Assembly: GCA_950295325.1 (NCBI GenBank)
Contig: OX485808.1
Location: forward strand, 1,676,501 to 1,740,500
DNA from: Polytrichum commune
Taxonomy: Eukaryota > Streptophyta > Polytrichopsida > Polytrichales > Polytrichaceae
Direction: 5' to 3'
Length of the DNA: 64,000 bases
This document shows positions 22,418-35,069 of the stretch, in pieces. A model generated the notes under the pieces. That model was not told where the DNA came from, made no database searches, and worked only from the letters and a program-made list of their open reading frames with translations. Positions within the stretch are counted from its first letter, which is position 1; each line of letters begins with the position of its first letter. The translations under genes were made by a program, and so were the position numbers.

Positions 22418-25124
22418 CTCACCCCCACCAAACGGAGTCGATGCCCTCATCGACTATACTCGTAGTCGGCACACCAATTCTCAAGTTGCCATCCTCTATG
22501 GTGCGGCATTGTGTTTACCTTAGGGCGCGACCCCCACAATGCATCTTCAAATTTGGCATAGTCCCAAAGGTGTCGTTCCTAGGTGGTCCGTTAGCGACCT
22601 TGGATCTCTCCTCCAAGGACCTAACCTACACTAGACCCACCTACTTTGGGACTCACTTGGGTTGCCCCTCCTTTGGGGCCTCCCCCGTTAGGCTCCACTA
22701 GCCTAACGTGACACATCTAGGCGAGACCTCAACGCTTCCACTAAGTTGTCTCGGTTGCAACTCCGAGATGGCTTTCCATTGTTAAGCCACGCCTCGATCG
22801 CACGGGGGTGATGCCAAGTCCCGCCCGACTCGGTTCCCACTTTGCTCTTTCGAGACATGGGTTCATGACTCCCATGCGCCAACTCTCGTTAGCTCGCGGG
22901 TAGCACTTTTATGAGCACGCGCCATCACCTTGTCCCCGCCCGGACAAGCCCACAACTAAGAAGTTTCTTGGTTTTATCCAAGGCCCTTCCAAGCCATGGC
23001 CCCCAATTACTCGGCTTACCCAACCTAGTTTGGCATATCTATTCCCCCTCTTCCACTAACCAAGCACAAGTACAAAACTAGGACCTCATCTCATACTTTT
23101 CTCTTTGCACCACTAAAGTTTGGACTTTATTCCCTCAAGCCAAAGAACAAGTTCATGTTGTGGAGCAATTAACCTCGAAGGTAAGTGTGCTACTAGCGTC
23201 TCTCCCCCACTAAAAGAGATTGATGTCCTCATCAATGCCTACGCTTCATTTTATTGGAATCCTTAGCCTTAGTTTCTTCAAAGTGCTTCACCAATTAATT
23301 GGTGGTTACCATGTCTCTTGCCGCTACCCAAACGGCTTCTTTCTCATGGTATCCACACCATTTCACCAAGTACTCCTTTGTACATTTTTTTTCCTTTTCA
23401 CTTGGGCTTCCTACACTTGAGGATGCCCTCCTACCTCATGTTCCAAATGATGTCCATAAGGTCGGGAGGTTGCCTAATCACTTGCTTGTGATCGGGCCAC
23501 AAGGTGTCGTCCTTAAATGACTTTAGGATTGAGACATGAAATATGGGATGCACTTTGATCTCGGGCGGTAATTCCAACTTATACATGTCCTTGAACACTT
23601 GTTCCACAATGGGAAACGGAGCTCCAATTTTGGACATAAACTTTGGAGTGAGGCCTTTCGGGTAAGTGAAGTTGTTCACATTCAACAACACCTTTTGGCC
23701 CACCTCATTATCCACTTTGCGTCTTCCGGCATTGATTCGCACTTCGTACCACCTTCGGGCTTTCTCCACCAACAACTTGGTCATCTCCAAGACTTGTTTA
23801 CATTCTTGGCCAAGTCCTCACCATCTTGGTTGAACTCTAGTGTTGAATGTGCCCCCTCGAGAGCTAGGTTAATAGGTTGGAGCGCATCCACTCCATAAGC
23901 CACCACCAAAGACCACCCCTTGGTAGCCAAGTGCGTGGCTACATTGCAATTACACTCCGCTCGACCCACATAGTCCGCCCAATCTCCTTGGTCCGCCCCC
24001 ACCAAGTTCCTCAAGTATTGCTTCAAGTCTCCATTCACACGCTTTGTTTTCCCATCCACTTGGGAATTCACGGCCGTGCGAAACCTTAGTTTCAATACAA
24101 CCTCCTTAGAGAAATGCATTGAAAATGCACTTGTGAACTTTGGATCTTGATCCCACACAATCACTCTTGGCAACCCGTGGTGCCTCAACCATCCTTTGAG
24201 AAAAGGCTATGCGGTCTCCAACGCGGTGGCGGTTCCCACAATCGGCACCATGTGTGCCAACTTGGCAAACCACTCTACCATCAACAAGATGGCATCATAC
24301 CCATGTGACTCCGGCAAACTTGTGATCAAGTCCATGCACGTACTATGCCATGGCGCCGACGGGATAGGCAACGGTTGCAAGAAACTGCCTTGCTTTTGAT
24401 AAGAGGCTCGGTTCACTTTGCACTTTGATTCAAGCCTTCACAAAGTGGGCTATATCTTCCTTTATGCACTGCCAATGGTACCCCCATGACACCATTCTAT
24501 GGCGGCCTTTTCTTTCTCCTCTATGGCCGGCAATAGGACTATCACATTCTTCCTTCAAAACCGATAGCCTCAACTTGCCTTGTGGCACATACACCCGACT
24601 TTGTTTACACTTGAACAATCCGTCCACCAACTTAACCTCTTTGAGCACCTTGCTCTTGCGAAGCTCACCTAAAAGCATTTGTCCTTTGGGGTAGTTAATT
24701 TACCCCTCCCGTATCTTGCATCACAAGTTTCCTTCGCCGGCATACATTAGCCACAAGGTTTGGATGGTTCTCATTGCTTGGAACTCTTCCCGTCTACTTA
24801 GCGCATCCGGCACCACATTTCCACGGTCCGGTTTGTGGACCAAATCCACCTTCATAAGCGCCATTATCATGCAACCGCAATGATTTGGCGCTCACTTGCG
24901 CTTGTATGTCAAAATTCTTTTAGGACACATTGTCCATGTAGACCTTTGTTTTGTGCGACCCCAGATAGTGTCACCACATCTTCAAGCAACGCACTACGGC
25001 AAACAAGTTCTTTGTCATGAGTTGGTTGTCTTCTTTGACAACCATCGAGCCTCATGCCCCATATGCAATGGCCATCCATCTTACAGTAACAATCCACCAT
25101 TGGCAAAGTTACTCGCCCCCGTAT

Positions 25125-25700
25125 GCACCCCAAAAGGTTTGTCAAACTCCACGAACTTGGGCACGGGCGGCGAAAAGAACTTGCTCTTAAGCTCCCTAAA
25201 GACTTAGTGACAAGGCTAGTCCCACTCTTGGGATAGCCATTTCTTTCACAAGTCGGACAAGGTTTAACAACCATTGAGCTTATTGCTCTCATGTGCAATG
25301 GTCCTCCATCTTGGATCAACATCCGCTAATGGCAAAGTGACTCGCCCCCGTATGCACCTCAAAAGGTTTGGCAAACTCCGCAAGCTTGAGCACGGGCAGC
25401 AAAGACAACTTGCTCTTAAGCTCCCCAATGGCTTGGTGGCACGGCTCATCCCACTCTTGGGATAGCCATTTGTTGCACATGCCGGACAAGGTTCGACAAC
25501 CATTAAGCTTACCGCTTTCATATGCAATGGTCATCCGTCTTGAATCCACATCCGCCAATGGTAAAGTCACTCGCCCCCGTATGCACCTCAAAAGGTTTGT
25601 CGAAGTCCGCAAACTTAAGCACGGGCGGCGAAGAGAACTTGCTTTCAAGCTCCCCAAAGGCTTGGTGACAAGGCTCATCCCACTCTTGGGATAGCCATTT
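25125..25700 (-). repeat. D: ~229-bp RNase H module, 3 units
   Basis: Starts at 25125, 25355 and 25584 (spacing 230, 229). Confidence 0.82.
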
Positions 25701-25908
25701 TTTCAACAAATTGACTAAGGTCCTAGCAACCTTAGGGAAACCTCAAATGAAGTGGTGGTAGTGGTTGGCTAGGCCAACAAATCACCTTAGCCCTTCTCTT
25801 GAGTCAAGGGCCAATTCTCCTCTTGGATTGCCTTGACATTTGTCATGTTCATCCACCAACTTCCTTTGTCACCACATACCTCAAGAACTCAATCTCTCGT
25901 TGAGCAAG

Positions 25909-25932
25909 TTTTTTTTTTTTTTTTTTTTTTTT
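25909..25932. repeat. T24 homopolymer at the RT-deletion scar
   Basis: 24 consecutive T (poly-A in the element's sense strand). It lies exactly where the RT amino end abuts the RT connection region. Element E has 36 T at the same place (33723-33758). Other copies have short A-rich stretches there. Confidence 0.9.
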
Positions 25933-27549
25933 CCACTCGTTGGCGGTAACATTTTGGACAACACATTGGTGAATACATCCTTGTACCTCACCAACATCCC
26001 ACCAATGTGGTTTTGGGGAGGCCCATCTTTCCTAGCCTCCCCATGAGTTCCTTGGAGTTGCTCCAATTGAACCACGACCATTATTATTATGTTTTTCCGT
26101 TTATTCATTTGGTCCATTAACACCAAATTCGAGTTGGTTGCTCCTACCATAGGAGTCCTTGTCAATTTGAACTTCAATTCTTTGCCATTATGACACATCA
26201 TAATGCACCGCAAGCACACCGGCTTGCACCTCACATCTATCATGTGAGTTTCAAAGAAGGCGGCCTTCACAATGACATGCATTTCATCTATTTCACATGG
26301 TGTGAAATTTTGACAAAAATCCAATGTCCCACAATGAAAGGTTACATGCATCGCGAACTCCTTCGTCTCATGCGGTTCGCCCTTTCCAAACCGCACCTTG
26401 GTGGGCTTGCCCGCTCTATCAATTGGCAAGCCCCAACTCCCTTGTGAGCTTTGGCCTCATGAAAGAGTCCGTTGCCTCTTTGTCAACTCATAAGACATAT
26501 CTCCCATTCATTTGAGCCTCAAGGTACAAAAGACTTGGCCTCGGCTTAAGGCTACTAGCCTTGGCCACAATGCCATCGTCTTACATTTGGTCCTCCGCAA
26601 CTTGGCTTGGCTTGGTCCGCAAAGCCAACTTCAAACATTTCGTGCGCGGGACAAATTGGTTTGGTGCCACAAAACCAATTTCTAATAGTTTGTCCGCAAA
26701 ACAAACATGTTTTGCCTTGGTAGCACAAAGCCACCTTCCCACACTCCGTCCGCGGCACGAACATGAATTGCCTTGGTAGGACAAACCCACCTCCCAACAT
26801 TCCGTCTGCGGCACAAGTATGATTTGCTTTGGAAGCATAAAGCCACCTTTCAACATTCCGTCCGCGGCACCAACATGTTTTGCCTAAGTAAAATGGACCA
26901 AACAATTTGCACTCATTTCTTTGGGACCTACTTTGGCTAAAGCCACTTGTGGTGATGCGCCGCCAAACTTCTCTTTGGGACCATCGGCTTCAATGCTCTT
27001 GCAAACTTGATGGTCCCCACCATGTCCTCAAGAAGCCTTGGGGACTTAAACAAGGCATCCACCGCCCGCTTTTAAAACCCCACCTAAAAGGATGCATTTC
27101 TTAGAAAGCTTGTCCATTTTAGGTGTATCCTTCATTTATGCGTATGAATAGCGCACATAGGCCTTAAGAGGCCCCGGGTGCCTCATTAGCACCAAATTCA
27201 TTCCAACATCAATACCTTCCAAGCATTCCGAATTGGAATTTCCATCCAACATTAATGCCCTCCAAGGTTTTGGGTGCTTTCGGTATTCTAGGCCCCAAAT
27301 GTTTCTTGAGGTTTGCGGGAGCCCTTTTCAAAGCACTCCTCCATTTTCCTTACCAAATCCACCCTCATGCCCACCATTGTCATTAGAACCAATGGTATGG
27401 TCAAATTCCACTTGCACATGATCCTTGTTCCAATTTGAGCCTCACAACCTTTTGGAAACCCCGGGCTCACCATCATAACCCGCATTTTTGATAGCCATGT
27501 TTCCCTCAAAGTGCGAGCTCAAAACTTGGAACCCTGCTCTGATACCACG

Positions 27550-28722
27550 TGTCGCAACCCTTGCTAGCCCCCCTTTGACCATCTTGCCAATATTCAATTC
27601 TAGCAAAGGTTACGAGTCGCTAACCATTCGCATTCCGCCATGCTAATGGATAGCTCCTCTTACCCCGGACCAATAGTTCATAGGAGGGAACCAACCCTCC
27701 TACTTTGCTTTCGGGACTCACCCCTTAATCGGTAACCCATTTCCCCAATGTGGACTTCCATCCATGGAAGTCCAATCCTATGTTGATCATCGCGTTGCCG
27801 GAGCAACACTACAACAACCCGAACCATACTAGGCAACTATGGCCTCACAATAGGCCAAAGCCCATGGAGGCCTTGCCGTTCGGCCTCGGGTGGGTGAGGC
27901 CACACCACCTCACCCATATAAGCCTCTAGGACTCTACGCGGGGCCCCTACCCCACCGTCAACCAACCTCTTGTCTCTCTACCAAGAGTTGGGGCCAAGTG
28001 GACATTTTCCTTTACCTGCTGGACCTAGAACCCCGGTACAGCGCCCTGGTACAGCAGTGCCTGGGAGTGATTCCCGGGACTGCCAAGGTTCAAACAGGCA
28101 TAACGTCCTCAAGACTTGCTCGAATGGGGCAAGTGAGGAGTCCATCGGTATCTACGTGAAGCGTAGATGAAGATGGAGTGGTTGGTTGTTATGATCAGAC
28201 ATCATACAAGGAAGTTATGATGGTCTGAAGCTGCTGGGGGGTTCTAGGTCCAGCAGCTAAAGGAAAATGTCCACTTGGCCCCAACTCTTGGTAGAGAGAC
28301 AAGAGGTTGGTTGACGGTGGGGTAGGGGCCCCGCGTAGAGTCCTAGAGGCTTATATGGGTGAGGTGGTGTGGCCTCACCCACCCGAGGCCGAACGGCAAG
28401 GCCTCCATGGGCTTTGGCCTATTGTGAGGCCATAGTTGCCTAGTATGGTTCGGGTTGTTGTAGTGTTGCTCCGGCAACGCGATGATCAACATAGGATTGG
28501 ACTTCCATGGATGGAAGTCCACATTGGGGAAATGGGTTACCGATTAAGGGGTGAGTCCCGAAAGCAAAGTAGGAGGGTTGGTTCCCTCCTATGAACTATT
28601 GGTCCGGGGTAAGAGGAGCTATCCATTAGCATGGCGGAATGCGAATGGTTAGCGACTCGTAACCTTTGCTAGAATTGAAAATTGGCAAGATGGTCAAAGG
28701 GGGGCTAGCAAGGGTTGCGACA
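27550..28722. repeat. Fold-back LTR: D's 5' LTR joined to its own inverted copy
   Basis: 27550-28034 is LTR in the family orientation. 28038-28722 is the same LTR inverted, running from about LTR position 685 back to 1 and ending GGGTTGCGACA. The two arms (27550-28034 and about 28238-28722, roughly 485 bp each) differ at only two bases by eye. They share private variants (CTGGACCTAG, CCCCCCTTTGACC), so one was copied from the other. The loop is about 200 bp. The terminal part of D's LTR and the expected flank are missing. Confidence 0.9.
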
Positions 28723-29016
28723 CATTGTCCATGTAGACCTTTGCTTTGTGCGACCCCAACTAGTATCGCCACATCTTCAAGCAATGCACTATGGCAAAGA
28801 AGTTCTTTGTCATGAGTTGGTTGTCTTCTTTGACAACCATCGAGCTTCATGCTCGCATATGCAATGGCCATCCATCTTACACATAATCCACCATTGGCAA
28901 AATCACTCACCCCCGTATGCACCTCAAAAGGATTGTCAAGCTCCGCGAACTTGAACACGGGCGGCGAAGAGAACTTGGTCTTAAGCTCCCTAAAGACTCA
29001 TGACAAACATCATCCC
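28723..29016 (-). pseudogene. Orphan RNase H fragment
   Basis: A 294-bp internal piece in family orientation, encoding on the minus strand QRRQPTHDKELL and KPFEVHTGVSDF of the RNase H region with one 229-bp module start. The left junction is the intact inverted LTR end; the native sequence here reads GGACACATTG, so four bases (GACA) are shared across the join. The right junction ends CATCCC at element E's LTR. Confidence 0.82.
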
Positions 29017-29988
29017 TGTCGCAACCCTTGCTAACCCCCTTAGCAATCTTGCCAATTTTCAATTCTAGCAAAGGTTACGAGCGCTAACCATTCGCATTCC
29101 GCCATGCTAATGGTTAGCTCCTCCTACCCCGGACCTTATAGTTCATAGGAGGGAACCAACCCTCCTACTTTGCTTTCGGGACTCACCCCTTAATCGGTAA
29201 CCCATTCCTAGATGTGGACTTCCATCCATGGAAGTCCAATCCCATGTTGATCATCGCATTGCCGGAGCAACACTACAACAACCCGAACCATACTAGGCAA
29301 CTATGGCCTCACATAGGGCCAATGCCCATGGAGGCCGTGCCGTTCGGCCTCGGGTGGGTGAGGCCACACCACCTCACCCATATAAGCCTCTAGGACTTCA
29401 CGCGGGGCCCCTACCCCACCGTCAACCAACCTCTTGTCTCTCTACCAAGAGTTGGGGCCAAGTGGACATTTTCCTTTAGCTGCTGGGCATAGAACCCCCC
29501 AGCAGCTTCAGACCATCATAACTTCCTTGTATGATGTCTGATCATAACAACCAACCACTTCATCTTCATCTACGCTTCACGTAGATGCCGATGGACTCCT
29601 CACTTGCCACATTCGGGCAAGTCTTGAGGAAGTTATGCCTGTTTGAACCTTGGCAGTCCCGGGAATCACTCCCAGGCACTGCTGTAGCAGGGCGCTGTCC
29701 CGGGACAGCGCCCCACTCAAATGGCCATAACTCCTACCTCACACCTCCGATTGAGGTGTTCTTGAGCTTTCTAGAATCACCACGCCATGAGCTACGCATA
29801 ACTCATGGCCTTACCCTTGTGCCTCCTAATCTTCGTGGGTGGGAGGCGTTCCCAACGCCCAGGGCCCTCACCCACACTAGGATCACTTGGGCCCTCTCAC
29901 CAACGGCGCCACAAGTCCCGGGTGTCACTCCGGGGTCCCCCTTGTGCCCATGGTGTTTCGGGCACTCCTCATGGAGAGGTGCGCGACA
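29017..29988 (-). repeat. Element E 3' LTR (972 bp)
   Basis: Subtype starting TGTCGCAACCCTTGCTAAC, matching the start of 35070-35924 and of element H's LTR at 54269. The polypurine-tract complement follows at 29989. Confidence 0.92.
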
Positions 29989-30801
29989 CTCACCCCCACC
30001 AAACGGAGTCGATGCCCTCATCGACTATACTCGTAGTCGGCACACCAATTCTCAAGTTGCCATCCTCTATGGTGCGGCATTGTGTTTACCTTAGGGCGCG
30101 ACCCCCACAATGCATCTTCAAATTTGGCATAGTCCCAAAGGTGTCGTTCCTAGGTGGTCCGTTAGCGACCTTGGATCTCTCATCCAAGGACCTAACCTAC
30201 ACTAGACCCACCTACTTTGGGACTCACTTGGGTTGCCCCTCCTTTGGGGCCTCCCCCGTTAGGCTCCACTAGCCTAACGTGACACATCTAGGCGAGACCT
30301 CAACGCTTCAACTAAGTTGTCTCGGTTGCAACTCCGAGATGGCTTTCCATTGTTAAGCCACGCCTCGATCGCACGGGGGTGATGCCAAGTCCCGCCCGAC
30401 TCGGTTCCCACTTTGCTCTTTCGAGACATGGGTTCATGACTCCCATGCGCCAAATTTCGTTAGCTCGCGGGTAGCACTTTTATGAGCACGCGCCATCACC
30501 TTGTCCCCGCCCGGACAAGCCCACGGCTAAGAAGTTTTTTGGTTTTATCCAAGGCCCCTCCTAGCCATGGCCCCAATTACTCGGCTTACCCAACCTAGTT
30601 TGGCATGTCTATTCCCCCTCTTCCACTAACCAAGCACAAGTACAAGACTAGGACCTCATCTCGTACTTTTCTCTTTGCACCACTAAAGTTTGGACTTTAT
30701 TCCCTCAAGCCAAAGAACAAGTTCATGTTGTGGAGCAATTAGCCTCGAAGCTAAGTGTGCAACTAGCGTCTCTCCCCCACTAAAGGAGATTGATGTCCTC
30801 A

Positions 30802-33720
30802 TCAATGCCTACGCTTCATTTTATTGGAATGTCTAGCCTTAGTTTCTTCAAAGTGCTTTACCAATTCCTTGGCGTTCATCATGTCTCTTGCTGCTATCCA
30901 AACGGCTTCTTTCTCATGGTATCCTCACCATTTCACCAAGTACTCCTTTGTACATTTTCTTTCATTTTCACTTGGGCTTCCTACACTTGAGGATGCCCTC
31001 TTACCTCATGTTCCAAATGACCTCCACAAGGTCGGGACGTGGCCTAATCACTTGCTTGTGATCGGGCCACAAGGTGTCGTCCTAAAATGACTTTCGTAAT
31101 GAGACATGAAATGTCGGATGCACTTTGATGTCCGGCGGTAATTCCAACTTATACATGTCCTTGAACACTTGTTCCACAATGGAAAACGAAGCTCCAATTT
31201 TGGACATGAACTTTTGGAGCGAGGCCTTCCGGCTAAGTGAAGTTGTTCACATTCAACAACACCTTTTGGCCCACCTCATTCTCCACTTTGCGTCTTCCGG
31301 CATTGATTCGCACTTCGTACCACCTTCGGGCTTTCTGCACCAACAACTTGGTCATCTCCAAGACTTGTTTTTTTTGCTCCTTGGCCAAGTCCTCACCATC
31401 TTGGTTGAACTCTAGTGTTGAATGTGCCCCCTCGAGAGCTAGGTTAATAGGTTGGAGCGCATCCACTCCATAAGCCACCACCAAAGACCACCCCTTGGTA
31501 GCCAAGTGCGTGGCTACATTGCAATTACACTCCGCTCGATCCACATAGTCCGCCCAATCTCCTTGGTCCGCCCCCACCAAGTTCCTCAAGTATTGCTTCA
31601 AGTCTCCATTCACACGCTTTGTTTTCCCATCCATTTGGGAATATACGGCTGTGCTAAACCTTAGTTTCATTCCGACCTCCTTAGAGAAATGCATTGAAAA
31701 TGCACTTGTGAACTTTGGATCTTGATCCCACACAATCACTCTTGGCAACCCGTGGTGCCTCAACCATCCTTTGAGAAAAGGCTATGCGGTCTCCAACGCG
31801 GTGGCGGTTCCCACAATCGGCACCATGTGTGCCAACTTGGCAAACCACTCTACCATCAACAAGATGGCATCATACCCATGTGACTCCGGCAAACTTGTGA
31901 TCAAGTCCATGCACATACTATGCCATGGCGCCGACGGGATAGGCAACGGTTGCAAGAAACCGCCTTGCTTTTCGTAAGAGGCTCGGTTCACTTTGCACTT
32001 TGATTCAAGCCTTCACAAAGTGGGCTATATCTTCCTTTATGCACCGCCAATGGTACCTCCATGACACCATTCTATGGCGGTTTTTTCTTTCTCCTCTAAG
32101 GCCGGCAATAGGACTATCAAATTCCTCCTTCAAAACCGATAGCCTCAACTTGCCTTGTGGCACATACACCCAACTTTGCTTGCACTTGAACAATCCGTCC
32201 GCCAACTTAACCTCTTTGAGCACCTTGCTCTTGCGAAGTTCACCTAAAAGTTTTTGTGCTTTTGGGGTAGTTAATTTACCCCTCCCGTATCTTGCATCAC
32301 AAGTTTCCTTCGCCGGCACACATTAGCCACAAGGGTTGGATGGTTCTCATTGCTTGGAACTCATCCGGTCTACTTCGCGCATCCGGCACCACATTTCCAC
32401 GGTCCGGTTTGTGGATCAAATCCACCTTCATAAGCGCCAAACTATCATGCCACCGCAATGACTTGGCGCTTACTTGCGCTTGAATGTCAAAATTCTTTTA
32501 GGACACATTGTCCATGTAGACCTTTGCTTTGTACGACCCCAAATAGTGTCGCCACATCTTCAAGCAATGCACTACGGCAAAGAAGTTCTTTGTCATGAGT
32601 TGGTTGTCTTCTTTGACAACCATCGAGCTTCATGCTCCCATATGCAATGGCCATCCATCTTACATCAACAATCCGCCATTGGCAAAGTTAATCACCCCCG
32701 TATGCACCTCAAAAGGTTTGTCAAGCTCCGCGAACTTGAGCACGGGCGTCTAAGAACACTTGCTCTCAAGCTCCCTAAAGACTTGGTGGCAAGGCTCATC
32801 CCACTCTTGGGATAGCCATTTCTTTCACAAGTCGGATAAGGTCGGATAACCATCAAGCTTAATGCTCTCATATGCAATGGTCATCCATCTTACATTAACC
32901 ATCCGCCAATGGCAAAGTCACTCGCCACCCCGTATTCACCTCAAAAGGTTTGTCAAGCTCCGCGAACTTGAACACTGGTGGCAAAGACAACTTTGTATTA
33001 AGCTCCCCAAAGACTTTGGGGGCAAGGCTCATCCCACTCTTAAGATAGCCATTTCTTTCACAAGTCGCACAAGGTTTGACAACCTTTAAGCTTAATGCTC
33101 CCATATGCAATGGGCATCCATCTTGGATCAACATCCGCCAATGGTAAAGTCACTCGCCCCCCGTATGCACCTCAAAAGGTTTTTCAAGCTCCGCGAACTT
33201 GAACACGGGTGGTAAAGAGGAACTTGGTCTTAAGCTCTTGAAAGACTTGGTGGCAAGGCTCATCCCACTCTTGGGATAGCCATTTCTTGCACAAGTTGGA
33301 CAAGCTTCTACAACCATGGAGCTTAATGCTCCCATAAGCAATGGTCCTCCATCTTGGATCAACATCCGCCAATGGTAAAGTCCTTTGCCTTCATGTGCAC
33401 CTCAACATGCTCATGAAAACCCGAAACTTAACCACATCTTGTGAAGAGAACTTTTTCTTGAGCTCCCCAAAGGCTTGGTGACAAGGCTCATCCCACTCTT
33501 GGGATAGCAATTTTTTCCAACATGTTGACTAAGGTTCTAGCAACCTTAGAAAAACCATGAATGAAGTGGTGGTAGTAGTTGGTTAGGCCAACAAATGACC
33601 TAAGCCCTTTTCTTGAGTCAAGGGCCAATTCTCTTCTTGGATTGCCTTGACATATTTCATGTTCGTCCACCAACTTCCTTTGTCATCACATACCTCAAGA
33701 ACTCAATCTCTCGTTGAGCA

Positions 33721-33758
<38 letters not shown>

Positions 33759-34311
33759 CCACTCGTTGGCGGTAACATTTTGGACAACACATTGGTGAAT
33801 ACATCCTTGTACCTCACCAACATCCCACCAATGTGGTTTTGGGGAGGCCTATCTTTCCTAGCCTCCCCATGAGTTCCTTGGAGTTGCTCCAATTGAACCA
33901 CGACCATTATTATTATGTTTTTCCGTTTATTCATTTGGTCCATTAAGACCAAATTCGAGTTGGTTCCTCCTACCATAGGAGTCCTTGTCAATTTGTAGTG
34001 CAATTCTTTGCCATCAAGACATCACAAATGCACCGCAAGCTCACCGGCTTGCACCTCACATCTATCATGTGAGTTCCAAAGAAGGCAGCCTTCACAATGA
34101 CATGCATTTCATCTATTTCACATGGTGTGAAATTTTGACAAAAATCCAATGTCCCACATTGAAAAGTTACATGCATCGCGGCCTCCTTTGTTTCATGCGG
34201 TTCGCCCTTTCCAAACCGCACCTTGGTGGGCTTGCCCGCTCTATCAATCGGCAAGCCCCAACTCCCTTGCGAGCTTTGGGCTCAAGAAGGATTGGTAGCC
34301 TCTTTATCAAC
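30802..34311 (-). pseudogene. E: pol remnant
   Basis: Same domain order as A. The protease start is near 34306-34311 (VDKEA), with a frame slip shortly after. RT core missing, with 36 T at 33723-33758. RNase H module in four units (32705, 32937, 33168, 33398). Integrase amber is the complement of 31782-31784, and the catalytic Glu is Lys (DGKTKRVNG). Chromodomain has the common TGA. D and E share the poly-T and Glu-to-Lys change and form a subfamily; B shares only the latter. Non-functional. Confidence 0.87.
33723..33758. repeat. T36 homopolymer at the RT-deletion scar
   Basis: 36 consecutive T at the position homologous to 25909-25932. The flanking sequence CACTCGTTGGCGGTAACATT is shared with D. 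Confidence 0.9.
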
Positions 34312-35069
34312 CCATGAGACATTTGTCCCATTCATTTGAGCCTCAAAGTACAAAAGACTTGGGCTCGGCTTAAGGCTACTAGCCTTGGCCACAATGCCAT
34401 CGTCTTACATTCGGTCCGCGGCATAAGTATTATTTGGCGTGGTACCTATCTCCCCTCAACGTCCATTGTTGTAAGGCACCACCAAATTTCTTATTGGGGT
34501 CATCGGCCTTAAGGCTCGTTGCAATTTTGATGATCCCCGCCACAACCTCAATAAACTTTTGGAAATTTGAACTTGGTATTCACCACCCGCTTTTGAAACC
34601 CCATCTAAAACGATGTACTTCTTAGAAAACTCGTTCATCTAAGATGCACAATTCATTTGGGTGTGAAATTCGCGCATATACGCCTTAAGAGGCCCGCACG
34701 CCTCATTTCCACCAAATTCATTCCAACATCAATACCTTCCAAGCATTTCGAATTGGAATTTCAATCCAACATTAATGCCCTCCAAGGTTTTGGGTGCATT
34801 CGGTATTCTAGGCCCCAAATGCTTTTTTGAGGTGTGCGGGAGCCCTTTCAAAGGACTCCACCAATTTCCTTACCGAATCCACCATCATGCCCACCATTGT
34901 CATTAGAACCAATGGTATGGTCAAATTCCCTTTACACATGATCTTTGTTCCAATTTGAGCCTCACAACCTTTTGGAAACCCCGGGCTAACCATAATAACC
35001 CTCACGTTTGATAGCCATGTCTCCCTCAAAGTGCTACCTCAAATATTGGAACCCTGCTCTGATACCAAG

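Larger units (their letters stand above)
23232..26487 (-). pseudogene. D: pol remnant
   Basis: Same domain order as A. Protease has VDKEATDSF near 26482-26487. The RT core is missing, and a run of 24 T (25909-25932) marks the scar. The RNase H module has three units (25125, 25355, 25584). Integrase has the amber complement of 24207-24209 and DGKTKRVNG, so the catalytic Glu is Lys. The region beyond integrase is well preserved (PKGLTPKFMSKIGAPFPIVE, HPIFHVSILKSF). The chromodomain has TGT (Cys) where most copies have TGA. Non-functional. Confidence 0.87.
22418..27549 (-). mobile_element. Element D: internal region
   Basis: Complete internal region between the LTR at 21442-22417 and the rearranged 5' LTR starting at 27550. 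It comprises the 3' non-coding block 22418-23231, pol remnant 23232-26487, leader 26488-27549 with five 56-bp units, and PBS 27532-27547. Confidence 0.88.

Noticed and set aside
27550-28722. Two independently inserted LTRs facing each other
   Set aside because: Both arms share private variants and differ at about two bases, and neither has its own PBS/PPT context on the inner side, so one was copied from the other.
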